Below are positions 7,953 to 15,758 of a stretch of DNA of 64,000 nt, piece after piece (position 1 is the first letter of the stretch; each line of letters opens with the position of its first letter). The notes beneath the pieces were generated by a model that saw only the letters and a list, made by a program, of their open reading frames with translations, did no database searches and was not told where the DNA came from. Position numbers and translations under genes: made by a program. This DNA is from Pseudomonas sp. B21_DOA (GTDB taxonomy: Bacteria > Pseudomonadota > Gammaproteobacteria > Pseudomonadales > Pseudomonadaceae). Where the stretch lies: positions 2,728,001 to 2,792,000 of the forward strand of contig CP086683.1 in the NCBI GenBank assembly GCA_030544685.1, read 5' to 3'.

Positions 7953-9607
7953 TCCGGCGTCTACTGGCTCTTCTGAGCATTGCGGCATTCGCACCTGGCG
8001 CCTGGGCGGCTGACGCCCTGACCGGTGCGGTGGCCAAGCAACCGCTGAACATCCCGGCGATCCTGATGTTCGTGGCCTTCGTTGGCGCGACGCTGTACAT
8101 CACCTACTGGGCCTCGAAGAAAAACAACTCGGCCGCCGACTATTACGCGGCGGGCGGCAAGATCACCGGTTTCCAGAACGGTCTGGCGATTGCCGGTGAC
8201 TACATGTCGGCGGCGTCTTTCCTGGGGATCTCCGCGCTGGTGTTCACCTCCGGCTATGACGGCCTGATCTACTCGATCGGCTTCCTCGTGGGCTGGCCGA
8301 TCATTCTGTTCCTGATCGCCGAACGCCTGCGCAACCTGGGCAAATACACCTTTGCCGACGTGGCGTCCTACCGCCTCGGGCAAACCCAGATTCGCACGCT
8401 GTCGGCCTGCGGTTCGCTGGTGGTGGTGGCGTTCTACCTGATCGCGCAAATGGTCGGTGCCGGCAAGCTGATCCAGCTGTTGTTCGGCCTCGATTACCAC
8501 GTGGCGGTGATTCTGGTCGGTGTGCTGATGTGCATGTACGTGCTGTTCGGTGGCATGCTCGCGACCACTTGGGTGCAGATCATCAAGGCAGTGCTGCTGC
8601 TGTCCGGTGCCTCGTTCATGGCGCTGATGGTAATGAAGCACGTGGGCTTTGACTTCAACACGCTGTTCTCCGAAGCGATCAAGGTGCACGCCAAGGGCGA
8701 AGCGATCATGAGCCCTGGCGGTCTGGTCAAGGACCCGATCTCGGCGTTCTCGCTGGGTCTGGCACTGATGTTCGGTACCGCTGGCCTGCCACACATTCTG
8801 ATGCGCTTCTTCACCGTGAGTGACGCAAAAGAAGCGCGCAAGAGCGTGCTGTACGCTACCGGTTTCATTGGCTACTTCTACATCCTGACCTTCATCATCG
8901 GCTTCGGCGCGATCCTGCTGGTCAGCACCAACCCGGCCTTCAAGGATGCAGCGGGCGCCTTGCTCGGCGGCAACAACATGGCGGCGGTGCACCTGGCCAA
9001 CGCGGTCGGCGGCAGCATCTTCCTCGGCTTCATCTCGGCGGTGGCGTTCGCGACCATTCTGGCAGTGGTGGCCGGTCTGACCTTGGCCGGTGCTTCGGCG
9101 GTCTCGCACGACCTGTACGCCAGTGTGATCAAGAAGGGCAAGGCCAACGAGAAGGATGAGATACGCGTGTCGAAGATCACCACCATCGCCCTGGCGGTGC
9201 TGGCGATTGGTCTGGGCATTCTGTTCGAAAGCCAGAACATTGCGTTCATGGTCGGCCTGGCGTTCTCCATCGCGGCGAGCTGCAACTTCCCTGTGCTGCT
9301 GCTTTCGATGTACTGGAAGAAGCTGACCACTCGTGGCGCGATGATTGGCGGCTGGCTGGGTCTAATCAGTGCCGTGGGCCTGATGATCCTCGGCCCGACC
9401 ATCTGGGTGCAGATTCTGCATCACGAGAAGGCGATCTTCCCTTACGAGTATCCGGCGCTGTTCTCGATGATCATTGCCTTTATCGGGATCTGGTTCTTCT
9501 CGATCACTGACAAGTCGGCGGCTGCGGATAACGAGCGGGCGCTGTTCTTCCCGCAGTTTGTGCGTTCGCAGACCGGGTTGGGGGCGAGTGGGGCGGTTTC
9601 GCACTAA
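7949..9607 (+). CDS. actP: Cation/acetate symporter ActP
   Basis: This 552-residue sodium:solute symporter (SSS) family protein takes up acetate and related short carboxylates with a cation. It starts with a cleavable-looking leader (ending APGAWA near residue 21), followed by about 13 membrane helices. Diagnostic stretches include [20 protein letters not shown], the MSAASFLG motif and [21 protein letters not shown]. Length matches E. coli ActP (549). The ATGA overlap with DUF485 supports a two-gene operon. A terminator at 9672-9705 follows. Several paralogues of this family usually exist in Pseudomonas, so substrate range is not certain. Confidence 0.92.
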   Translation: MIRRLLALLSIAAFAPGAWAADALTGAVAKQPLNIPAILMFVAFVGATLYITYWASKKNNSAADYYAAGGKITGFQNGLAIAGDYMSAASFLGISALVFTSGYDGLIYSIGFLVGWPIILFLIAERLRNLGKYTFADVASYRLGQTQIRTLSACGSLVVVAFYLIAQMVGAGKLIQLLFGLDYHVAVILVGVLMCMYVLFGGMLATTWVQIIKAVLLLSGASFMALMVMKHVGFDFNTLFSEAIKVHAKGEAIMSPGGLVKDPISAFSLGLALMFGTAGLPHILMRFFTVSDAKEARKSVLYATGFIGYFYILTFIIGFGAILLVSTNPAFKDAAGALLGGNNMAAVHLANAVGGSIFLGFISAVAFATILAVVAGLTLAGASAVSHDLYASVIKKGKANEKDEIRVSKITTIALAVLAIGLGILFESQNIAFMVGLAFSIAASCNFPVLLLSMYWKKLTTRGAMIGGWLGLISAVGLMILGPTIWVQILHHEKAIFPYEYPALFSMIIAFIGIWFFSITDKSAAADNERALFFPQFVRSQTGLGASGAVSH

Positions 9608-9616
9608 GAGATGAGA

Positions 9617-9670
9617 TGTGAGCTGCAAGCTTCAAGCTTCAAGCTGCAAGCTTCAAGCTGCAAGCTTCAA
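9617..9670. repeat. AAGCTT/AGCTGCA simple tandem repeat
   Basis: There are about five reiterations of GCTGCAAGCTTCAA directly after the actP stop. The same words occur at 19867-19955 and 23703-23778, which identifies a dispersed repeat family distinct from REP. Confidence 0.75.
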
Positions 9671-9671
9671 G

Positions 9672-9705
9672 AAACGCCCTGGTTGAGAGATTGGGGCGTT
9701 TTTTT
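9672..9705 (+). terminator. Intrinsic terminator after actP
   Basis: The stem AAACGCCC / GGGGCGTTT with a 14-base loop is followed by seven T residues. It is placed to end the DUF485-actP transcript. Confidence 0.8.
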
Positions 9706-9736
9706 GTGGGCGGTTATCGGTGGATCTGGTGTGAAT

Positions 9737-10520
9737 ATCCGTTGCTGCGGTAACGGCTTCTTACGGTTTCGCCCTTACGGCGACTCACTTTTTTACAAAC
9801 GCCTAAAAAAGTAAGCAAAAAAACGCTTGCTCCTGCGTTCGGCCCTCGCAGGCTCGGGTTCCTTCGCTGCGGGATCGATCCGGGCGCAGCGGCTACGGTT
9901 TGCTTCGCTGCACCTCCTTCCGCTGTGTCTGGCTGCGCCAGACGGTCGCTGCGCTCCCACGCCCGGATCAATCCCTCCACTCAGCCTTCCGACGTCGCCG
10001 GTGGATCAAGATCAAGAGCACTCGAGCTTGCGCTCATTGTTGAGTGGTGCGGCTTCGCCGCGGGCGACTGCGCTGCTTTGCTTTTCTGTGGGAGCGAGCT
10101 TGCTCGCGAAGGCGGCCTGTCAGCCGACCTGTTTTTTGAGGGTGTACCCAATCCAATTGTAGGAGCTGTCGAAGGCCGCGATCTTTTGATCTGGCTTTTG
10201 CTTTTGCTTTTGCTCTTGCTCTGGCTCTTGATCTTTTGCCCCTTCGGCAGGCTTCGTTACGGCATCGATCCGGGGTGGGAGCGCAGCGACCGTACGACGC
10301 AGTCGTACACAGCGAGTGTAGGTGCAGCGAAGCCAACCGTAGCCGCTGCGCCCGGATCGGTCCCGTAACGAAGGAACCCTGAGCTTTAGCGAGCGGGCCG
10401 CACGCCGGGGCAAAGCCTTTTGCTTACTTTTCGCTGGGCCGGCATTCCGGCGTCTGGAAAAGTGAGTCGCTGTAAGAGCGAAACCATAAGAAGCCGTTAC
10501 CGCAGCAACGGATATGCCCC
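9737..10520. repeat. Imperfect inverted pair of a long (~260 bp) dispersed repeat around a REP unit
   Basis: The left arm (about 9737-9985) and the right arm (about 10255-10520) are diverged inverted copies of one another. Shared words include ATATCCGTTGCTGCGGTAAC, CGACTCACTTTT, AGTAAGCAAAA, GATCCGGGCGCAGCGGCTAC and GGTCGCTGCGCTCCCAC. Between them lie one REP unit (from about 10087), a variant of the GTAGGAGCTGTCGAAGG repeat and a run of GCTTTT/GCTCTT words. The left arm through the REP unit is nearly identical to 62371-62830. The stretch 9706-10560 is otherwise empty of credible genes; its open frames are GC-skew artefacts of the repeat. Confidence 0.8.
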
Positions 10521-10560
10521 CAACCCTGAAAAAGTCGGCCCGAAGGCCGCTGCGACCACA

Positions 10561-10591
10561 AACAAAAACGGCCTCTATATAAGAGGCCGTT
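10561..10591 (-). terminator. Intrinsic terminator of gltA
   Basis: On the minus strand a 10-bp perfect stem AACGGCCTCT / AGAGGCCGTT with a 5-base loop is followed by TTTGTTTG. It lies about 40 bases beyond the gltA stop. Confidence 0.88.
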
Positions 10592-10630
10592 CCTGACACA
10601 CCACTAAACCATCACAAAAAAGAAAAACCC

Positions 10631-11919
10631 TTATTTGCGATCTTCCAGCTTGGTGATGTCACGCGACTCGTAACCGGTGTACAGCTGGCGCGGACGGCCA
10701 ATCTTGTAAGGGCTCGAGAGCATTTCCTTCCAGTGCGAGATCCAGCCCACAGTACGTGCCAGGGCGAAAATCACCGTGAACATGCTGGTCGGAATGCCGA
10801 TCGCCTTGAGGATGATCCCCGAGTAGAAGTCGACGTTCGGGTACAGCGAGCGTTCGATGAAGTACGGGTCGGTCAGGGCGATCTCTTCCAGGCGCATGGC
10901 CAGTTCGAGTTGCGGATCGTTGTTGATGCCCAGTTCCTTCAGCACTTCGTCGCAGGTCTGCTTCATGACAGTCGCGCGAGGGTCGCGGTTCTTGTAGACG
11001 CGGTGACCGAAGCCCATCAGCTTGAACGAATCGTTCTTGTCCTTGGCCTTGGCGATGAACTTGTCGATGTTCGACACATCGCCAATTTCATCGAGCATGG
11101 TCAACACGGCTTCGTTCGCACCGCCGTGGGCAGGGCCCCACAGTGCGGCGATACCAGCGGCGATACAGGCGAACGGGTTGGCACCCGAAGAACCGGCCAG
11201 GCGCACGGTGGAGGTCGAAGCGTTCTGCTCGTGGTCGGCATGGAGGATGAAGATCCGGTCCATGGCCTTGGCGAGTACCGGGCTGATCGGTTTGATCTCG
11301 CACGGGGTGTTGAACATCATGTGCAGGAAGTTTTCCGCGTACGTCAGGTCGTTGCGCGGGTACATCATGGGTTGGCCCATGGAGTACTTGTAAACCATCG
11401 CTGCCAGGGTCGGCATCTTCGCAACCAGACGGATCGCGGAGATTTCGCGATGCTGCGGGTTATTGATGTCCAGGGAGTCGTGGTAGAAGGCCGAGAGGGC
11501 GCCGACTACACCGCACATGACGGCCATCGGGTGGGCGTCGCGACGGAAACCGTTGAAGAAGGTTTTAAGCTGCTCGTGAACCATGGTGTGGTTTTTCACG
11601 GTGCTGACGAACTGGGCCTTCTGTTCTGCGGTCGGCAATTCGCCGTTGAGCAGCAGGTAGCAGGTTTCCAGGTAGTCCGACTTTTCAGCCAGCTGTTCGA
11701 TCGGGTAGCCGCGGTGCAACAGAATGCCGTTGTCGCCGTCGATATAGGTGATTTTCGATTCGCACGAAGCGGTCGACATGAAACCCGGGTCGAAAGTGAA
11801 GCGGCCCGTGGCCGTCAGGCCCCGAACATCGATTACATCGGGACCAACGGTGCCGGTTAAAATGGGCAGCTCGACGGGGCTGCGCCCTCGATGATCAACT
11901 GCGCTTTTTTGTCAGCCAT
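10631..11919 (-). CDS. gltA: Citrate synthase GltA (reading frame broken by a 1-base deletion)
   Basis: This type II citrate synthase condenses acetyl-CoA and oxaloacetate at the entry to the TCA cycle. Active-site landmarks are present: [26 protein letters not shown] and [13 protein letters not shown]. Initiation at 11919 (ATG after the strong site AGGAGG) gives [15 protein letters not shown] and then runs off frame at about 11875. Reinstating one C in TCGACGGGG (forward strand) restores the expected [19 protein letters not shown] and a 429-residue protein, the normal length. Without correction, only an internal ATG at 11779 gives a 382-residue N-truncated product. Since gltA is vital for central metabolism and the break is homopolymer-adjacent, sequencing error is the likely cause. 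It is divergent from sdhC. Confidence 0.93.
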
Positions 11920-11975
11920 GTGGCCTCCTATTTATGCTTGAACCATCAGACAGACCCCCACGCAGGGCCCGCACC

Positions 11976-12003
11976 ACTATAGTGAGATAAATTCGAATGT
12001 CAA
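11976..12003 (-). promoter_or_regulatory. Sigma-70 promoter for gltA
   Basis: On the minus strand TTGACA (12003-11998) and TATAGT (11981-11976) are separated by 16 bases, close to consensus. The start point would lie near 11969, giving a leader of about 50 bases before the gltA AGGAGG site. Confidence 0.65.
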
Positions 12004-12117
12004 TTTGCCTAAAGTCTTGCTCCAGAAGGCTTTAAGCCGACTTTTTCCTCGAAATTGCCTGCCATTTACGCCTTTTATGCAACTTGTGCAATCCGCTATT
12101 GGGGGTAGGTGAACGCG

Positions 12118-12146
12118 TTGTCATTAGTAGCCTAACTGTCTATACT
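12118..12146 (+). promoter_or_regulatory. Sigma-70 promoter for sdhCDAB
   Basis: TTGTCA (12118-12123) and TATACT (12141-12146) are separated by 17 bases, a good housekeeping promoter. The leader to the sdhC start would be about 115 bases. The gap between gltA and sdhC (11920-12267) holds this and the gltA promoter and no gene. Confidence 0.65.
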
Positions 12147-12267
12147 CGGCCACCGACCGCCAAGGGCTTTTGGGCTTGCTTTCATTGGGGGTCGCATCCC
12201 TGGGTGGTGGTTACCTGACCAGTGCACTCCCCAACAACTTTGCCCTGATTGTTAGGGGCTCTTCAGT

Positions 12268-12654
12268 GTGAAAAAAGCCGTGAAAAGCCAACGACCTGTA
12301 AACCTAGACCTAAGGACCATCAAACTCCCAGTCACTGCTTACACGTCCATTCTTCACCGTATCTCCGGTGTCATCCTCTTCGTGTGCCTTGCCATCATGC
12401 TTTACGCATTGGACAAGTCGCTGAGCTCCGAGGAAGGCTTCGGTCAGGTGAAAGCGTGTCTGACCAGTCCGCTAGCCAAGCTAGTGATTTGGGGCATCCT
12501 GTCCGCTCTGCTGTATCACCTGGTAGCCGGTGTGCGCCACTTGATCATGGACATGGGCATCGGTGAGACGCTGGAAGGCGGCAAACTGGGCTCGAAAATC
12601 GTTATCGCCGTTTCCGTGGTGGTAATCGTTCTGGCAGGAGTCTGGATATGGTAA
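12268..12654 (+). CDS. sdhC: Succinate dehydrogenase cytochrome b556 subunit SdhC
   Basis: This 128-residue membrane anchor of complex II has three transmembrane helices (about residues 32-53, 70-92 and 106-127). The family motif SILHRISGVILF lies near residue 27, and the YHLVAGVRHLIMD segment carries the candidate heme-b axial His. The start is a GTG at 12268 (MKKAVKSQRPVNLDL), which agrees with Pseudomonas SdhC N-termini. It overlaps sdhD by 7 bases. It opens the sdhCDAB-sucAB-lpdG-sucCD array. Confidence 0.95.
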   Translation: MKKAVKSQRPVNLDLRTIKLPVTAYTSILHRISGVILFVCLAIMLYALDKSLSSEEGFGQVKACLTSPLAKLVIWGILSALLYHLVAGVRHLIMDMGIGETLEGGKLGSKIVIAVSVVVIVLAGVWIW

Positions 12655-13016
12655 CTAACGTCACTAACCTGTCGCGTTCGGGCCTCTATGACTGGATGGC
12701 ACAGCGTGTGTCTGCGGTCGTTCTCGCGGCTTACTTCATCTTTCTGATCGGATACATCGTCGCCAATCCTGGCCTCGAGTATGCCCAGTGGCATGAACTG
12801 TTCGCTCACAACGGAATGCGTATTTTCAGCCTGCTGGCCCTTGTTGCTCTGGGCGCTCACGCCTGGGTCGGCATGTGGACCATCGCGACCGACTACCTGA
12901 CGCCAATGGCGTTCGGCAAGTCCGCAACGGCGATACGTTTCCTTTTCCAGGCAGTATGCGGCGTTGCGATGTTCGCTTACTTCGTCTGGGGTGTGCAGAT
13001 TCTCTGGGGTATCTGA
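12648..13016 (+). CDS. sdhD: Succinate dehydrogenase membrane anchor SdhD
   Basis: This 122-residue hydrophobic subunit of complex II pairs with SdhC to bind heme b and ubiquinone. It has three helices (about 20-42, 60-80 and 96-118) and the family pattern LYDWMAQRVSAVVLAAYF followed by LVALGAHAWVGMWTIATDYL, which holds the expected heme-ligand His. It starts inside the end of sdhC and stops 3 bases before sdhA. Confidence 0.95.
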   Translation: MVTNVTNLSRSGLYDWMAQRVSAVVLAAYFIFLIGYIVANPGLEYAQWHELFAHNGMRIFSLLALVALGAHAWVGMWTIATDYLTPMAFGKSATAIRFLFQAVCGVAMFAYFVWGVQILWGI

Positions 13017-13019
13017 TTC

Positions 13020-14792
13020 ATGGCTAACATTCCAACGATTTCTTTCGACGCCATCATTATTGGTGGTGGCGGTGCCGGCATGCGCGCTGCGCTGCAGCTG
13101 GCACAGGGCGGCCACAAAACTGCGGTGATCACCAAGGTTTTCCCGACCCGTTCGCACACTGTGTCCGCGCAGGGCGGCATCACGTGCGCCATCGCTTCCG
13201 CCGACCCGAACGATGACTGGCGCTGGCACATGTACGATACCGTCAAGGGTTCCGACTACATCGGTGACCAGGACGCTATCGAATACATGTGTCAGGAAGG
13301 CCCGGCCGCTGTTTTCGAGCTGGACCACATGGGTCTGCCGTTCTCGCGTACCGAGCAAGGCCGCATCTACCAGCGTCCGTTCGGTGGCCAGTCCAAGGAC
13401 TACGGCAAGGGCGGTCAGGCTGCACGTACTTGCGCTGCGTCCGACCGTACCGGTCACGCGCTGCTGCACACGCTTTATCAGGGCAACCTGAAAGCCGGCA
13501 CCACGTTCCTCAACGAGTACTACGCTGTTGATCTGGTGAAAAACCAGGAAGGCGAATTCGTCGGTGTGATCGCGATTTGCATCGAAACCGGTGAAACCTC
13601 CTACATCCGTGCCAAGGCCACCGTTCTGGCCACTGGCGGTGCAGGCCGTATCTACGCGTCCACCACCAACGCCCTGATCAACACCGGTGACGGCGTCGGC
13701 ATGGCTCTGCGTGCTGGCGTGCCGGTACAAGACATCGAAATGTGGCAGTTCCACCCGACCGGCATCGCCGGCGCCGGTGTACTGGTTACCGAAGGTTGCC
13801 GTGGTGAAGGTGGTTACCTGATCAACAAGCACGGCGAGCGTTTCATGGAGCGTTATGCTCCGAACGCGAAAGACCTTGCTGGTCGTGACGTGGTTGCCCG
13901 TTCGATGGTCAAGGAAATCATCGCCGGTAACGGTTGCGGTCCGAATGGCGACCACGTGATGCTCAAACTCGACCACCTGGGCGAGGAAGTGCTGCACAGC
14001 CGTCTGCCAGGCATCTGCGAACTGTCGAAGACTTTCGCTCACGTTGACCCGGTGGTTGCTCCGGTTCCGGTTGTTCCGACCTGCCACTACATGATGGGCG
14101 GCGTTGCCACCAACATTCATGGCCAGGCGATCACCCAGAACGCCGAAGGCGTCGATCAGATTATTCCTGGTCTGTTCGCCGTAGGTGAAGTGGCTTGCGT
14201 ATCGGTGCACGGTGCCAACCGTCTGGGTGGCAACTCGCTGCTCGACCTGGTGGTGTTCGGTCGCGCTGCCGGCCTGCACCTGGAAAAGGCGTTGACCGAT
14301 GGCATCGAATACGACGACGCTACCGAGTCAGACATCGAAGCTGCACTGTCGCGTCTGAACGCGCTGAACAACCGTACCGACGGTGAAGACGTTGCAACCC
14401 TGCGTCGCGAGCTGCAAAGCTGCATGCAGAACTACTTCGGTGTATTCCGTACCGGCGAATACATGCAGAAGGGCATCGCTCAACTGGCCGATCTGCGTAA
14501 GCGTATCGCCAACGTGAAGATCAACGATAAGTCGCAGGCGTTCAACACTGCACGTATCGAAGCGCTGGAACTGCAAAACCTGCTGGAAGTGGCTGAAGCT
14601 ACCGCCATCGCGGCCGAAGTACGTAAAGAGTCCCGCGGCGCTCACGCCCGTGAAGACTTCGAAGACCGTGATGACGAAAACTGGCTGTGCCACACCCTGT
14701 ACTTCCCGGGTGACAAGCGCGTCACCAAGCGTGCCGTGAACTTCTCGCCGAAGACTGTTCCGACTTTCGAACCTAAAGTCCGGACTTATTAA
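13020..14792 (+). CDS. sdhA: Succinate dehydrogenase flavoprotein subunit SdhA
   Basis: This 590-residue catalytic subunit oxidises succinate to fumarate. It has the dinucleotide-binding GGGGAG near residues 15-20, then the FAD-attachment motif [10 protein letters not shown] with His46. Substrate-binding and catalytic stretches include [21 protein letters not shown] and GRDVVARSM, and the end has [22 protein letters not shown]. Length matches the enterobacterial enzyme (588). It is tightly packed between sdhD and sdhB. Confidence 0.97.
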   Translation: MANIPTISFDAIIIGGGGAGMRAALQLAQGGHKTAVITKVFPTRSHTVSAQGGITCAIASADPNDDWRWHMYDTVKGSDYIGDQDAIEYMCQEGPAAVFELDHMGLPFSRTEQGRIYQRPFGGQSKDYGKGGQAARTCAASDRTGHALLHTLYQGNLKAGTTFLNEYYAVDLVKNQEGEFVGVIAICIETGETSYIRAKATVLATGGAGRIYASTTNALINTGDGVGMALRAGVPVQDIEMWQFHPTGIAGAGVLVTEGCRGEGGYLINKHGERFMERYAPNAKDLAGRDVVARSMVKEIIAGNGCGPNGDHVMLKLDHLGEEVLHSRLPGICELSKTFAHVDPVVAPVPVVPTCHYMMGGVATNIHGQAITQNAEGVDQIIPGLFAVGEVACVSVHGANRLGGNSLLDLVVFGRAAGLHLEKALTDGIEYDDATESDIEAALSRLNALNNRTDGEDVATLRRELQSCMQNYFGVFRTGEYMQKGIAQLADLRKRIANVKINDKSQAFNTARIEALELQNLLEVAEATAIAAEVRKESRGAHAREDFEDRDDENWLCHTLYFPGDKRVTKRAVNFSPKTVPTFEPKVRTY

Positions 14793-14803
14793 GGGTGACC
14801 GCC

Positions 14804-15508
14804 ATGTTGCAAGTCAGTGTTTATCGCTACAACCCTGATCAGGACGCTGCGCCGTTCATGCAGGATTTCCAGGTCGATACCGGTGGTAAAGACCTGATGG
14901 TGCTGGACGTGCTGGCCCTGGTCAAAGAGCAGGACGAAGGTTTCTCCTATCGTCGCTCCTGCCGTGAAGGCGTCTGCGGCTCCGACGGCATGAACATCAA
15001 CGGCAAGAACGGTCTTGCCTGCATCACGCCGCTGTCTGCCGTTGTAAAAGGCAACAAGCTGATCGTTCGTCCGCTGCCAGGTTTGCCGGTTATCCGTGAC
15101 CTGGTCGTCGATATGAGCATCTTCTACAAGCAATACGAGAAGGTGAAGCCTTACCTGCAGAACGACACGCCGGCTCCGGCCATCGAGCGTCTGCAGTCGC
15201 CAGAAGAGCGTGAAAAGCTCGACGGTCTGTACGAGTGCATCCTGTGCGCCTGCTGCTCGACCTCTTGCCCGTCCTTCTGGTGGAACCCGGACAAGTTCCT
15301 GGGTCCAGCTGCACTGCTGCAAGCCTACCGCTTCCTGGCAGACAGCCGCGACACCAAGACCAGCGAACGTCTGGCTTCGCTTGACGACCCGTTCAGCGTT
15401 TTCCGCTGCCGGGGCATCATGAACTGCGTCAACGTATGTCCGAAAGGCCTGAACCCGACTAAGGCCATCGGTCACATCCGTAACATGCTGCTTTCGAGCG
15501 GCGTGTGA
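14804..15508 (+). CDS. sdhB: Succinate dehydrogenase iron-sulfur subunit SdhB
   Basis: This 234-residue electron-transfer subunit shows three cluster motifs: SCREGVCGSDGMNINGKNGLAC for [2Fe-2S], CILCACCSTSCP for [4Fe-4S], and CRGIMNCVNVCPKG completing the [4Fe-4S]/[3Fe-4S] set. I placed the start at the ATG 14804 (MLQVSVYRYNP). The in-frame GTG at 14795 is part of the ribosome site AAGGGTGA, which lies at the right distance from 14804. About 250 bases separate it from sucA. Confidence 0.96.
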   Translation: MLQVSVYRYNPDQDAAPFMQDFQVDTGGKDLMVLDVLALVKEQDEGFSYRRSCREGVCGSDGMNINGKNGLACITPLSAVVKGNKLIVRPLPGLPVIRDLVVDMSIFYKQYEKVKPYLQNDTPAPAIERLQSPEEREKLDGLYECILCACCSTSCPSFWWNPDKFLGPAALLQAYRFLADSRDTKTSERLASLDDPFSVFRCRGIMNCVNVCPKGLNPTKAIGHIRNMLLSSGV

Positions 15509-15758
15509 TTCAGCTGCTGTAACCGTTGCACCGTAGAGGCTGTGGCGCGGGCTTCAACCCGCGTCATGGCTATAACCAGAGCAGTAGCCATAAGCTGCAG
15601 CTCTTCTTTTGAAGAAATGAGACAAGCAGGGGCATCCGGGCTGGTACCCGGACTATCAGTGTGATCCTAGGTGGCTTGTTTTAGTCGCTGCATTCGGACT
15701 TCTGCAAGTTTGCTCGGTGTCGACACCGATGGTGTTCCCCAACCGAGGGTGACCAAGC

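Noticed and set aside
9827..10599. Several 100-160-residue frames in the repeat island near 10 kb
   Set aside because: They lie in the long repeat and REP units. The equivalent frames in the 62-kb copy differ by small indels and are not maintained.
11830..11919. Programmed frameshift in gltA
   Set aside because: No slippery heptamer or stimulatory structure was seen, and ten similar homopolymer deletions occur in unrelated genes of the window.
12516..14279. 587-residue minus-strand frame across sdhC-sdhA
   Set aside because: It is antisense to well-supported sdh genes and low in recognisable motifs.
15509..15758. Possible small RNA or terminator between sdhB and sucA
   Set aside because: A short GC hairpin is present but without a T run or a clear promoter; not enough to call a feature.
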